This document shows positions 53,133 to 62,171 of a stretch of DNA of 64,000 bases, in pieces. Both the position numbers and the translations under genes were made by a program. Position 1 is the first letter of the stretch. Every line of letters begins with the position of its first letter. Origin of the DNA: Cyanobacteria bacterium UBA2566 (GTDB taxonomy: Bacteria; Cyanobacteriota; Cyanobacteriia; Cyanobacteriales; Desertifilaceae); NCBI GenBank assembly GCA_002340255.1, contig DDLS01000137.1:76534-140533 (forward strand), read 5' to 3'. The notes under the pieces are model-generated. The model did not search any database. It was not told where the DNA came from and saw only the letters and a list, made by a program, of their open reading frames with translations.

Positions 53133-54113
53133 TTATGAGACATTTACCGTAACTTTTTGTCCAGTTGCGGCAGATCTCTCGGCAGCGCAAGCCACTTTTA
53201 GTGCGTATAAACTAGACTGGGGATTGACATAGAGTTCTGTCCCTTCTGTTAAATAATCTAAGACTTGGCGAGTATCTTGGGCAAAGAGTCCTCTGCGAGT
53301 GCCTACGGGAATTTCTGTGGTTTTGTCCAGTTGAATTAAGGAACCTTTATCCCCTTCAAATATCAGGGTTCCTTGGTGTCCGTGGGCTTCTAATTTGCGT
53401 TCCGGCTGCCAAAAAATATCGCCTTTGCCATAAATAATATCCGCAATTGTACCGCTTGTAAATTGCAGTTGTGCAGTACAGAAACAGCCGTGATAGTATT
53501 CTGAATCTTCTGGCCAATAGCGGTTTTGAGCGTAAACGGTGGCGACGGTTCCTAATGCATCGGTGAAACGATGGATACAAGAGAGAGAAGCAACTAGAGG
53601 AAAGCCAAAGAGATCTTTTTGATAATTCCAGCGCTGGGGTGCGGGATGTTTGGGAGCAATTTTGCTATAGCGGAGATAGCTAATTTCTCCAAGTTGGGGT
53701 AGGGTTTGTTTAAAGGCTTGATGGAGTCCGCCTAAGATTTCGATATGCTCAATATGGAGAAGTTTGTGTTGGGTTTTTGAGAGTATCCAGAGGCTTTGGG
53801 CTTCTTCAAAGTTAAGTGCTAGGGGATATTCAACGACGACATGCTTTTGAGCGGTTAAGGCGGCTTTGGCGATCGCCCCATGGTCTCGATTAATTGTACT
53901 AATAATCACTAGATCCAATTCATCAAGATCGACTAATTCTTGCCAAGACTCTAGCACCCTTGCTCCATATTTTTGGGCAAACTCAGCCGTTTTCTGAGGA
54001 TTATACCCCACCACCGCCACCAGACGACTACGGGAGTCAGCATGTAAAGTTTCTGCCCTCAAACAAGCCGCAAATCCCGTGCCAATCAGACCGACATTCA
54101 GATTATTTTCCAA
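53133..54113 (-). CDS. bvdR: biliverdin reductase
   Basis: 326 residues, starting at TTG (54113). The NAD(P)-binding Rossmann motif is GLIGTGFAACLRAE. It resembles the Synechocystis BvdR throughout: AIAKAALTAQKHVVVEYPLA, LLHIEHIEILGGLHQAF, PAPQRWNYQKDLFGFPLVAS, and VGTRRGLFAQDTRQVLDYLT. That enzyme reduces biliverdin to bilirubin and affects phycobilisome assembly. Other Gfo/Idh/MocA oxidoreductases are less likely given this alignment by eye. It lies 12 bases behind the PstS-like gene, same strand. Confidence 0.85.
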   Translation of the reverse strand: MENNLNVGLIGTGFAACLRAETLHADSRSRLVAVVGYNPQKTAEFAQKYGARVLESWQELVDLDELDLVIISTINRDHGAIAKAALTAQKHVVVEYPLALNFEEAQSLWILSKTQHKLLHIEHIEILGGLHQAFKQTLPQLGEISYLRYSKIAPKHPAPQRWNYQKDLFGFPLVASLSCIHRFTDALGTVATVYAQNRYWPEDSEYYHGCFCTAQLQFTSGTIADIIYGKGDIFWQPERKLEAHGHQGTLIFEGDKGSLIQLDKTTEIPVGTRRGLFAQDTRQVLDYLTEGTELYVNPQSSLYALKVACAAERSAATGQKVTVNVS

Positions 54114-54125
54114 TGGTTTCCCCCA

Positions 54126-55022
54126 TCAATTCATACTCTCTACATAGCCCAAAAACGCCTTCACTGACTCATTCGGTGGACTTTTATAGACATAGTATAA
54201 GTCGCGTGTATAGGGATAACTGGAAAATCCAGGTAACACCCCATCAATAGCCAACGCTCTCACCGTACTTTGACTAACAATTTGATCGGCTGTAGCGTAA
54301 CCGATGCCATCCTCACCTAAAGCCTGCAACATAGGGGTGGTAGCATCTCGGTCTAAGGTCGTAATATTCGGAGTTGTACCGAAATTCTCCCCTTGTAGTG
54401 CTAACTCTTGAAACGTCTGACGGGTTCCACTAACTGTAGGTCGGTTAATCACTCGAATTTGACGATTTGCCCCCCCAACCTCTGACCAATTGGTAATTTT
54501 TCCTTGGAAGATGTCCTTCACCTGTTGAGCCGTTAAGCCAGCAGATAAAGGATTACTATTGCTAACGGCGATCGCAATTTGATCCCTCGCCACTGCAAAC
54601 GCCATTAACCCCTCCTCCATCTCTTGGGACGACAGAGGACGAGACACAGCCGCCACATCCAACTGTCCTATCAATACCCCTTGAATCCCCTTATCTGAAC
54701 CATTCGCCTGAGTGACTACCGTGGTATCGGAAAATTGCCCTTCAAAGCCCTTTTTTAGGGTTTGATTCAGCGTCACCATACTGGTACTCCCATCAATACG
54801 AATCACCGTACCCCCTGGAACAGATGTCGGTTTGACAAACTGAGGGACTCGGTTACTCTCGACAGTGGGTTGAGCAGGAGTTGATGCTCGATTCCCTGTT
54901 TCCAAATTTTCCCCAGGAGAGGAAGGGGGTTGGCGCAAGAAAAACCAATAGCCTCCTCCAGCTCCCAAGATCAAAAACAGGAGAATGAACAGAAATGGAG
55001 ATGGGTCGCGATTTTGAGCCAT
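54126..55022 (-). CDS. PstS-like periplasmic phosphate-binding protein
   Basis: About 298 residues from the ATG at 55022. A single N-terminal membrane anchor (FLFILLFLILGAGGGYWFFL) is followed by a Pro/Ser-rich linker and a PBP-like domain: IRIDGSTSMVTLNQTLKKGF, VTQANGSDKGIQGVLIG, AVSRPLSSQE, IFQGKITNWSEVGG, RPTVSGTRQTFQELAL. The serine and arginine positions of phosphate binding are present. pstCAB are not nearby, so it may be a sensor or scavenging protein. It begins 8 bases after fabD. Confidence 0.87.
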   Translation of the reverse strand: MAQNRDPSPFLFILLFLILGAGGGYWFFLRQPPSSPGENLETGNRASTPAQPTVESNRVPQFVKPTSVPGGTVIRIDGSTSMVTLNQTLKKGFEGQFSDTTVVTQANGSDKGIQGVLIGQLDVAAVSRPLSSQEMEEGLMAFAVARDQIAIAVSNSNPLSAGLTAQQVKDIFQGKITNWSEVGGANRQIRVINRPTVSGTRQTFQELALQGENFGTTPNITTLDRDATTPMLQALGEDGIGYATADQIVSQSTVRALAIDGVLPGFSSYPYTRDLYYVYKSPPNESVKAFLGYVESMN

Positions 55023-55030
55023 AATCTCAG

Positions 55031-55912
55031 TTAGCCAGGGACTTGAGCTAATGTGCCAATATTCTCTAAAGCTAACCCTGGACAAGTCCGTTTGACTAGG
55101 CCAGTCAACACATTACCCGGGCCAAGTTCAATCACTTTTTCAATCCCTTCTTCCACGAGCTTTAAGCACGTTTCTCGCCACCGCACTGAACCGGTCATTT
55201 GCTCAAGTAAACGAGTTTTGAGAGTATTGGCATCAGTAGTGGGGGAAGGATCGACATTGGACAGAACGGGAACTTTCGCTGTCGCAAAGGATATGGTTTC
55301 CAGAAATGCTCTGAATTTTGGCGCAGCCGCATCCATAAAGGGGGAATGGAATGCACCAGAAACGGGTAAGGGAATGGCTTTTCTGAGCTTAATTTGAGCA
55401 ATAACCCGATCGACTGCTTCCGGTTTCCCAGAAATCACCACTTGTTTAGCACTATTGTCATTGGCTAAGACCACATCTGGCGTTTTTTCTAGCACCTCCT
55501 GGAGTTGATTGAAGTCGAATCCAATCAAGGCAGCCATTTTACCCCCTGAAGCATTCTCCATCAGTTCCGCTCGGTGCTTAACCAATTGCAGTCCCGTGAC
55601 GAAATCAAAGACTCCAGCGGCATAAAGGGCAACATATTCACCCAAACTATGGCCAGCAACCAGATGGGGGGAGTGTCCTTTTTCTTGTAGGAGGTCAATC
55701 AGAATGGACTCAATTACATACAGACAAGGTTGAGTATAAAGGGTGCGAGATAAGGTTTCTGCTTGACTTTGACAGAGGTCTAAAACTGACCATCCTAAAA
55801 TTTGTTCTGCTTGAACAAAACGATCTTGTGCAATTTTGGTATCTTTAAGGTCGGTCCCCATACCTGTTTTTTGCGATCCTTGTCCGGGAAATAACCAAGC
55901 TGTTTTTATCAT
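55031..55912 (-). CDS. fabD: malonyl-CoA:ACP transacylase
   Basis: 293 residues. It loads malonyl groups onto acyl carrier protein. FPGQGSQKTGMG (oxyanion region), the catalytic serine in VAGHSLGEYVALYAAG, the arginine in LVKHRAELM, and the catalytic histidine in VSGAFHSPFMD are all visible. The length is normal. It follows fabH on the same strand after about 100 bases, completing a plsX-fabH-fabD group. Confidence 0.97.
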   Translation of the reverse strand: MIKTAWLFPGQGSQKTGMGTDLKDTKIAQDRFVQAEQILGWSVLDLCQSQAETLSRTLYTQPCLYVIESILIDLLQEKGHSPHLVAGHSLGEYVALYAAGVFDFVTGLQLVKHRAELMENASGGKMAALIGFDFNQLQEVLEKTPDVVLANDNSAKQVVISGKPEAVDRVIAQIKLRKAIPLPVSGAFHSPFMDAAAPKFRAFLETISFATAKVPVLSNVDPSPTTDANTLKTRLLEQMTGSVRWRETCLKLVEEGIEKVIELGPGNVLTGLVKRTCPGLALENIGTLAQVPG

Positions 55913-56015
55913 AGATTAGTAGTTAGTAATGGATAAAGAGTAATAGGGAATAGGTCATGAGTCATCTCCTTGACACTCTGCGTTCACGGGTCTCCATTGC
56001 CTTATTCCCTATTGA

Positions 56016-57008
56016 TTAATGTCCCCAGCGAAAGATTGCCGATCCCCAGGTTAGTCCTGCACCAAATCCAGAAGCGGCAATCAAATCACCGGGTTTAATT
56101 CTCCCAGCGCGAACGGCTTCATCAAGTACCAGGGGAATGGAGGCAGCGGAGGTATTGCCGTAGTTGGCTAAATTACTCAGGACTTTGCGATCGGAAATAT
56201 TGAGCCGTTTAGCCACAGCGTCAAGAATACGTTGATTGGCTTGATGGAGGATCAACCAATCGACTTCATCACTGCTGATTTGGGCATGAAAGAGTGCTTT
56301 TTCAATGACTTCAGGGACTCGTTGAACGGCAAAGCGATAGACTTCTTTGCCGTTCATGCTGATAAATTGATAGGTTCCTTGACCGACGGTGAGATTAGGC
56401 AGGATTTCCTCATATTTGGGTTGGTAGGCCAGTTGCAGACAGTTATTTTGGCTGCCATCACTTTTGAGTTCAAATCCGAGAAGCCGATCTTCTGGATTGG
56501 CTTCCATGACAACAGCTCCTGCACCATCGCCAAATAAAACGCAAGTGGTGCGATCGCTCCAATTGACCCATCGAGAGAGCAGATCTGCCCCAATGACCAA
56601 CACTTTCTGGTAAGCTCCCGTGCGGATATATTGCCCCGCTGTCACCAATGCAAAGAGGAACCCAGAGCAAGCAGCGGTTAAGTCAAAAGCGACTGCTTGA
56701 TGGGCCCCTAATGCGGCTTGGATTTGACTGGCATTGCCAAATAAATCATCGGGGGTTGAAGTAGCTAGAACAATCAAATCGAGATCGGCAGGGGAAACTC
56801 CTGCTTGCTCTAAGGCTTGAAGTCCTGCTTGGGTGGCGATCGCCGTTAACGACTCCCCCTCTCCAGCCACACGACGATTTTTAATTCCCGTCCGAGTAGT
56901 AATCCACTCATCTGAAGTTTCGACTCTCTGTGATAGGCCCTGATTCGTCAGTTTCGCTCCAGGGGTAGCCGAACCACTACCGGTTATTGCAATGCCCATA
57001 GGTTTCAT
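56016..57008 (-). CDS. fabH: 3-oxoacyl-ACP synthase III
   Basis: 330 residues. It starts fatty acid synthesis by joining acetyl-CoA and malonyl-ACP. The catalytic triad is visible as Cys in DLTAACSGFLFALVTAGQ, His in ILHQANQRI, and Asn in LANYGNTSAAS. The TRTGIKNRRVAGEGE start region and the GGAG-like FGAGLTWGSAIFRWG end are typical. It lies between plsX and fabD in the same direction. Confidence 0.97.
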   Translation of the reverse strand: MKPMGIAITGSGSATPGAKLTNQGLSQRVETSDEWITTRTGIKNRRVAGEGESLTAIATQAGLQALEQAGVSPADLDLIVLATSTPDDLFGNASQIQAALGAHQAVAFDLTAACSGFLFALVTAGQYIRTGAYQKVLVIGADLLSRWVNWSDRTTCVLFGDGAGAVVMEANPEDRLLGFELKSDGSQNNCLQLAYQPKYEEILPNLTVGQGTYQFISMNGKEVYRFAVQRVPEVIEKALFHAQISSDEVDWLILHQANQRILDAVAKRLNISDRKVLSNLANYGNTSAASIPLVLDEAVRAGRIKPGDLIAASGFGAGLTWGSAIFRWGH

Positions 57009-57140
57009 ATCTGTTGTTTATTTTCTCAAGGAAACAATCCTGGCTTGTATAGCAACCACCCAAGCAGTTAGAACCGACTTACGGTCACCCAAAGTAGGTT
57101 TATTGCCTATTGCTCGAGGGTAAGGCGCTATATATCGAAG

Positions 57141-58196
57141 TTATCCCTCACTCTCCTGGTTTGCTGAAACTGTGCCTAAGTTGGCTACCGTTTTTTGGTA
57201 TTGTCCTCGGAGTTGGTCTAAGACACGATTATCTACCGCTTCTTTACCTAAACGCACTGCATTAAAAATGGTTGGGGCTTGGGCAGAGCCATGGCTAATG
57301 ATACAAACTCCTGCGACTCCCAACAGTAATGCCCCTCCATGTTCGGCATGATCTAAGCGTTGCTTGATCCGTCTGAGATTGGGTTTGAGGATCGCTGTAC
57401 CGATTTGGCCGTGAAGACCTTGGGGCAACTCTTCTCGCACAATCTGTAACATGACGCTCCCGACTGCTTCCGCAAATTTGAGCAACACATTACCAGCAAA
57501 GCCATCACAAACAATCACATCATACTGACCCGATAGGACATCGCGACCTTCTGCATTGCCAATGAACGGAATCAGAGGATTTTCATCTAATAACTGGTGA
57601 GTACGAATGGCCAAGTCATTTCCTTTGCAGGATTCTTCACCAATGTTTAATAGTCCTACTTTGGGCTGGTCAATTCCCAGAACGTACTGACTATAAACCG
57701 TACCCATGAGGGCAAATTGTTCTAAAAATTGGGGGCGACAATCGACATTTGCCCCAACATCTAAAATCAGAACGGATTTATCAGCCATCAGGGTTGGAAA
57801 CATTGCCCCGATCGCCGGACGATCAATTCCGGGTAAGCGACCTAACCGCAGCAGGGCTGCTGCCATGGCTGCTCCAGAATGACCAGCCGATACCACGGCA
57901 TCCGCTCTATTTTCTTTTACTAAATTCATCGCCACGCTGATGGAGGCATTTTTCTTGCGTCTGAGAGCAACCAACGGTTCCTCATTCATGGAAATCACGC
58001 CTTCGGAAGGTACAATTTCCAGTTGGTGTGATTGGGTGTGCTTGCCGATTGATTCTTCAATCCGATCGGGATCGCCCACCAACAGGATATGGACATCGAG
58101 TTCCTCTTTTGCCCTTAGCGCTCCTGTGACAATTTCATCGGGGGCGTAATCCCCACCCATTGCGTCTATTGCGATTCTTGCCGGAGTTGATCCCAT
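57141..58196 (-). CDS. plsX: phosphate acyltransferase PlsX
   Basis: 351 residues. It makes acyl-phosphate from acyl-ACP for the PlsY-dependent start of phospholipid synthesis. The family start IAIDAMGGDYAPDEIV, the SAGHSGAAMAAALLRLGRLPG region, and SVLILDVGANVDCRP and GFAGNVLLKFAEAV segments are visible. It precedes fabH and fabD, the common order plsX-fabH-fabD. Confidence 0.97.
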   Translation of the reverse strand: MGSTPARIAIDAMGGDYAPDEIVTGALRAKEELDVHILLVGDPDRIEESIGKHTQSHQLEIVPSEGVISMNEEPLVALRRKKNASISVAMNLVKENRADAVVSAGHSGAAMAAALLRLGRLPGIDRPAIGAMFPTLMADKSVLILDVGANVDCRPQFLEQFALMGTVYSQYVLGIDQPKVGLLNIGEESCKGNDLAIRTHQLLDENPLIPFIGNAEGRDVLSGQYDVIVCDGFAGNVLLKFAEAVGSVMLQIVREELPQGLHGQIGTAILKPNLRRIKQRLDHAEHGGALLLGVAGVCIISHGSAQAPTIFNAVRLGKEAVDNRVLDQLRGQYQKTVANLGTVSANQESEG

Positions 58197-58286
58197 TGCT
58201 CGCCAGTGATAAAAGCCTTACAAATTCTACCAAATCGTTTCACCCCAGAGATCGCCTTCTGAAAGCGATCGCTTAATTTTCTGGGG

Positions 58287-59012
58287 CTATTCCTCTGCTC
58301 CTGCCTCCAGAATACGTTGGAATAAATACCCTGTCCCCCTAGCCGTGAGGATTAATTCGGGGTTACTGGGGTCTTCTTCTAACTTGGCTCGCAGTCGCGA
58401 GATATGAACATCGACTACGCGAGTGTCCACATGGCGTTCTGGGGTATATCCCCATACTTCCTGTAGAATCTCGGAGCGGGAGAAGGGTTCTCCCGAACGA
58501 CTCACCAAGAGTTCTAGAAGGCTAAATTCCATTCCGGTGAGGCGAATGCGTTCATCTCCTTTATAAACTTGTCGTTTATTGGTATCGATGCGGATATTGC
58601 TCACCTGAATCACGCCGGAGCTAGGAATGCCAGAGGTGCTGGTTTTATCTACCCGACGGAGAACTGAACGAATGCGAGCTTCGAGTTCTTTGGGGGAAAA
58701 GGGTTTAACCACATAATCATCGGCTCCCAATTCTAGCCCCGTAATGCGATCGGCCACATCTCCGAGGGCGGTTAACATGATGATCGGCACATCCGATTCT
58801 TTACGGAGTTCTTGGCAGACTCCATAACCATCGAGTTTGGGCATCATCACATCTAAAACCACCAAATCCGGTAGGATATGGCGGAAGGTTTCTAAGGCTT
58901 CTTCGCCATCACCAGCCGTGACGACATCGTACCCGATCATCGATAGTCGGGTTTCTAAGATGCGTCGGATACTGGCTTCGTCATCAACAACCAGAATTTT
59001 TTCTTTGTCCAA
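58287..59012 (-). CDS. rpaB: OmpR-type response regulator RpaB
   Basis: 241 residues, beginning with TTG at 59012. The receiver domain has the acidic pocket VVDDEAS, the phospho-acceptor Asp in VLDVMMPKLDGYG, and the lysine in YVVKPFSPKE. The C-terminal winged helix includes SEILQEVWGYTPERHVDTRV and VVDVHISRLRAKLEEDP. The sequence agrees closely with RpaB, which represses high-light genes through the HLR1 motif and affects phycobilisome coupling. An HLR1-like element at 59056-59075 suggests autoregulation. It is followed by plsX after 90 bases. Confidence 0.95.
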   Translation of the reverse strand: MDKEKILVVDDEASIRRILETRLSMIGYDVVTAGDGEEALETFRHILPDLVVLDVMMPKLDGYGVCQELRKESDVPIIMLTALGDVADRITGLELGADDYVVKPFSPKELEARIRSVLRRVDKTSTSGIPSSGVIQVSNIRIDTNKRQVYKGDERIRLTGMEFSLLELLVSRSGEPFSRSEILQEVWGYTPERHVDTRVVDVHISRLRAKLEEDPSNPELILTARGTGYLFQRILEAGAEE

Positions 59013-59055
59013 GTGCCGTAACTCTCCTTGACCTCTGAATTCTGCTGCAAAAGTT

Positions 59056-59075
59056 TTATCTTAACTTGTCTTAAC
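59056..59075 (-). promoter_or_regulatory. HLR1-like direct repeat in the rpaB promoter region
   Basis: On the minus strand GTTAAGACAA is followed directly by GTTAAGATAA: two 10-base direct repeats 44-63 bases upstream of the rpaB start. HLR1, the RpaB site, is (G/T)TTACA(T/A)(T/A)-NN repeated with the same 10-base period. The match is GTTA and the following A of each half, differing at two positions. An RpaB or Pho-box-like role is possible. Confidence 0.4.
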
Positions 59076-59568
59076 ACTACGATATTATGTCGTTGGGCTT
59101 TTGAGCAATAAGGAACAGGGAATAGATATGGGGTAACCAGTTAAGCAAACGAGAGAGTGACTGACTCAATTCCTGCATTTTCACTTCGGCAAATTGTCGG
59201 AGCGATCGCGCTTCTTCCGTAGCTTTTGTAAAAGTCAATCAAACTCGTGTTATGGATTTGGTGGTATTTTGCTCCCTGAAAGATTGTGAATGACACATAT
59301 TCTTGGGTAGACGCGATGGATAGATAAAAGAAGGAGAACTGAGTTCTCCTTCGAGAGGATAGCGGCAGGATTGAGTTCTTTACTCTCTCCTATAGGGTTC
59401 TCAGTTTTTGGAAGCGGTTTTTATGCAAAATCCCGAAAACTGTAATATTTCTTCACACAGTGGAGATTGGAGTGGGCATTTTGGCGATCGCCTCAGAGTA
59501 AGTCCCGACACCAACAGCAATGGGAATTTCAGGTATGATCTAAAGTCTTGATGAACTAGAATGTAGAT
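59076..59568. other. divergent intergenic region between rpaB and dcd
   Basis: No gene is supported. A palindrome with no real loop, AAGGAGAACT at 59331-59340 and its complement at 59342-59351, can form a tight hairpin 217 bases before dcd. A short GGGAATA heptamer lies near 59116. The dcd promoter should lie within the last 100 bases. Confidence 0.5.
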
Positions 59569-59722
59569 ATGCTCAAGAATGATAAGTGGATAGCAGAACA
59601 AGCCCAGAAGGGAATGATTGACCCGTTTGAGCCTTCATTAATTCGGACCATTGAAGGCGATCCGGGATTGATCAGAAAAGTATTAAGTTATGGAGCCTCT
59701 TCCTATGGCTATGATATCCGAT
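59569..59722 (+). CDS. dcd: dCTP deaminase, exon 1 (interrupted by group II intron)
   Basis: 154 bases coding for the first 51 residues plus one base of codon 52: MLKNDKWIAEQAQKGMIDPF, EPSLIRTIEGDPGLIRKVLS, YGASSYGYDIR. This is the N-terminus of dCTP deaminase, which converts dCTP to dUTP for thymidylate synthesis. After 59722 the frame runs into intron sequence and stops at 59784. Joined to 62172-62614 it gives exactly 199 codons including stop. TTGATG-like sequence precedes the ATG, without a strong ribosome site. Confidence 0.92.
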
Positions 59723-60365
59723 GTGCGACTCGTTCCTGCCAAATGAGCAACAATGCTCAAGGAATCAGGGCACTGTGTGAATAAATGTTAACGGTTTAAC
59801 CAATCTTTGCATCTCAATCACACAGTGACAACTTAATATCCATAGAGGTGAATCTATACAAAGACAACTCCTCTCGCCAAGGTACAGGGTTGAAAACACT
59901 TCCCCAGCTAAGGCGACTGGTCATCAACTTAGTTGAAGCGGGAAGGAATGTTGGTAACCTCAAACCCGATGAGGAACCCCAGCTAGTAGGTTAGCCATGA
60001 GTAGGAAACGAACTTCTGTTTAACCCATCGTCACGTATGAAGTAGCCAAACGGGTTGATAGGCTGCAAGACAAAAGTCAACAGAGTTAAGGTGGCATCGT
60101 GTCGTATGGTGCCAATAAAGATGGAAAGGTATTGGATCTTTTCATTTTGTACCCAACAACAACTCTCGGTGGAAAGGAAGACTCTAAAGCTAACGAAAAA
60201 TGGATATTAGGAACGAGGTAATCACTTATGCTTCTCTCATCCAAAGGTCAATTGATGAGTAGTAACCAGCGCAAGGACATAAGTGACAGGATTGAGTCAA
60301 AAGCGAATGCCTCTCTGTAATGGAGATGGATAGGCTGACAGACTCACGAAAACTTGGAAGATAAA

Positions 60366-62165
60366 GTGTCAAGTAACAGTGTATATGTTATGAACCCAGT
60401 CAAACTGAGGTATAAATGGAACGACATGCCCTGGAGTAAAATCGAGAGGAATGTGTTCAAGCTGCAAAAGAGAATTTATCAAGCTAAAAGTAGTGGAAAT
60501 GTCAGATTAGTTCGCAGGCTCCAGAAACTACTAAGTAAGTCCTGGTCAGCAAAAATGTTGGCAACGAGGAAGATTACCCAAGATAACAGAGGTAAGAGAA
60601 CAGCAGGAATTGATGGAATTAAATCGGTTGACTCCCGCCAAAGACTCGAACTTGCCAGCAATATTAAGCTAGATGGAAAGGCTAAACCGGTAAGAAGAAT
60701 AGAAATTCCCAAACCAGGTAAAACAGAGAAAAGGCAACTGGGTATACCTACTATTGAAGATAGGATAAAACAAACCCTAGTCAAGCTCGCCCTAGAACCG
60801 GAATGGGAAGCCGTCTTTGAACCGAATAGCTTTGGATTCAGACCAGGTAGAGGATGCCATGATGCTATTGAGGCAATATTCAACTCAATTAGGTCCAAAC
60901 CTAAATATGTGCTGGATGCCGATATAGCAAAATGTTTTGACAAAATAGACCATAACAAACTGCTAGACAAGATAAATACCTTTCCTTCTTTAAGAAGGCA
61001 GATAAAGTCTTGGCTTAAAGCAGGATTCATGTCTAACAAAGAATGGTTCCCTACGAATGAAAGGACTCCCCAAGGTGGGGCAATTTCCCCTCTCCTAGCC
61101 AATATTGCCTTACATGGGATGGAAAACAGGATTAAGGAATTTGCAACAACCTTAAAGGGGACTAAATCCTTGAATCTAAAGGAACTCCAATTGATCAGAT
61201 ACGCAGATAATTTTGTCGTTATACATAAGGATCTAGAAATAATCAAGAAATGTATGACAATCATCTGCGAATTGTTAAAAGATATTGGACTAGAAATCAA
61301 GCCTGAAAAAACGAGTATTACTCATACCTATGAAGAGTACGAAAGGAAAGTAGGATTTGACTTCTTAGGATTTAACGTCAGACAATACAAACATGGCATA
61401 CATACAAGTGGTAAAAACACCCAGGGTATACGAAAGGGATTTAAGACTATTGTAAAACCCTCTAAGGAAAGCATCAAAAAAGCATACAGAACCTTAGCAA
61501 ATGAAATCGAAAAGTGTATAACCGTCAAGCAAGAGATTCTAATTAAAAGAATCAACCCAATAATCAAAGAATGGTGCAATTACTACTCGACAACCTGTGC
61601 TAACGACGCTTTCTCCTTAATACAATACTTACTGTTCTGGAAGCTAAAAAGATGGGGACTCCATAGACATCCGAATAAAACCTCACAATGGGTCAATAAT
61701 AAATATTGGTTCCAAAGAGGGGATAATAAATGGATATTCGGAGTCGAAAACGTCTGTGAACTAATCGACCCTAGATCTACAGAAATAAAACGGCATACAA
61801 AGGTTAGGGGAAATGCATCCCCTTTCAATGGAGAAAACACTTACTGGGCAACCAGATTAGGTAGACATCCCCAAATGCTAAAAAGAACCTCTAAACTCCT
61901 TAAAAAGCAAAGAGGAAAATGTAATATCTGTGGACTAACATTCAAAGATGGTGACGTAATGGAAGTTGACCATATCATCCCTAAATCCAAAGGAGGAAGG
62001 GATGATTATAAAAACCTCCAATTAATACATGGTCACTGTCACGACGTTAAAACATCACTAGATTTTAGTGCTAATGACAATAGCCAAGTTTTCGAGGAGC
62101 CGGATGAGGTGAAAGTCTCACGTCCGGTTTTGAAGACGAGTCAGAGGGGTGACCTTCTGGCTTAG
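60366..62165 (+). CDS. group II intron reverse transcriptase/maturase with HNH domain
   Basis: About 599 residues from the GTG at 60366, which has GGAAG upstream; a TTG at 60354 and an ATG at 60390 are alternatives. Reverse transcriptase blocks are clear (PLLANIALHGMENRIKEF; the DADIAKCFDKIDH block). The catalytic block reads RYADNFVV instead of YADD. A maturase domain X follows (GRH... and the TTCANDAFSLIQYLLFWKLK segment), then an HNH nuclease CNICGLTF ... EVDHIIPKSKGGRDDYKNLQ ... HGHCHD. It aids splicing and retrohoming. The frame runs on through domains V and VI to a stop 6 bases before the intron end. Confidence 0.92.
   Translation: MSSNSVYVMNPVKLRYKWNDMPWSKIERNVFKLQKRIYQAKSSGNVRLVRRLQKLLSKSWSAKMLATRKITQDNRGKRTAGIDGIKSVDSRQRLELASNIKLDGKAKPVRRIEIPKPGKTEKRQLGIPTIEDRIKQTLVKLALEPEWEAVFEPNSFGFRPGRGCHDAIEAIFNSIRSKPKYVLDADIAKCFDKIDHNKLLDKINTFPSLRRQIKSWLKAGFMSNKEWFPTNERTPQGGAISPLLANIALHGMENRIKEFATTLKGTKSLNLKELQLIRYADNFVVIHKDLEIIKKCMTIICELLKDIGLEIKPEKTSITHTYEEYERKVGFDFLGFNVRQYKHGIHTSGKNTQGIRKGFKTIVKPSKESIKKAYRTLANEIEKCITVKQEILIKRINPIIKEWCNYYSTTCANDAFSLIQYLLFWKLKRWGLHRHPNKTSQWVNNKYWFQRGDNKWIFGVENVCELIDPRSTEIKRHTKVRGNASPFNGENTYWATRLGRHPQMLKRTSKLLKKQRGKCNICGLTFKDGDVMEVDHIIPKSKGGRDDYKNLQLIHGHCHDVKTSLDFSANDNSQVFEEPDEVKVSRPVLKTSQRGDLLA
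62097..62130 (+). ncRNA. group II intron domain V (catalytic hairpin)
   Basis: A 34-base hairpin beginning GAGCCGGATGAGG and ending ACGTCCGGTTT, with a GAAA tetraloop. It carries the AGC triad at 62098-62100 and the two-base bulge expected of domain V. Length and bases match the catalytic core of cyanobacterial group II introns. It overlaps the 3' end of the maturase reading frame. Confidence 0.93.
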
Positions 62166-62171
62166 TTTAAC

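Larger units (their letters stand above)
59723..62171 (+). mobile_element. complete group II intron inserted in dcd
   Basis: 2449 bases. It starts GTGCGACTCG (59723) and ends TTTAAC (62171), fitting the GUGYG...AY rule, and its removal restores dcd codon 52 (T+TA, Leu). The 5' part (59723-60365) is domain I-III RNA with the cyanobacterial-type segment CCCAGCTAGTAGG. The open reading frame 60366-62165 lies in domain IV. Domain V is at 62097-62130 and domain VI follows, with a candidate branch-point A at 62164, 7 bases before the 3' end. EBS1 may be ATTGGA at 60131, pairing with the last six exon bases. Confidence 0.93.

Noticed and set aside
59569..59784. A stand-alone 71-residue protein starting at the dcd ATG
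   Set aside because: Residues 1-51 are Dcd exon 1 and the remaining codons are intron sequence starting GTGCG; it is an unspliced read-through, not a separate gene.
60479..61300. Long minus-strand frame of 273 residues inside the group II intron
   Set aside because: It mirrors the reverse transcriptase reading frame; the Ser/Leu-rich text is typical of an antisense shadow.
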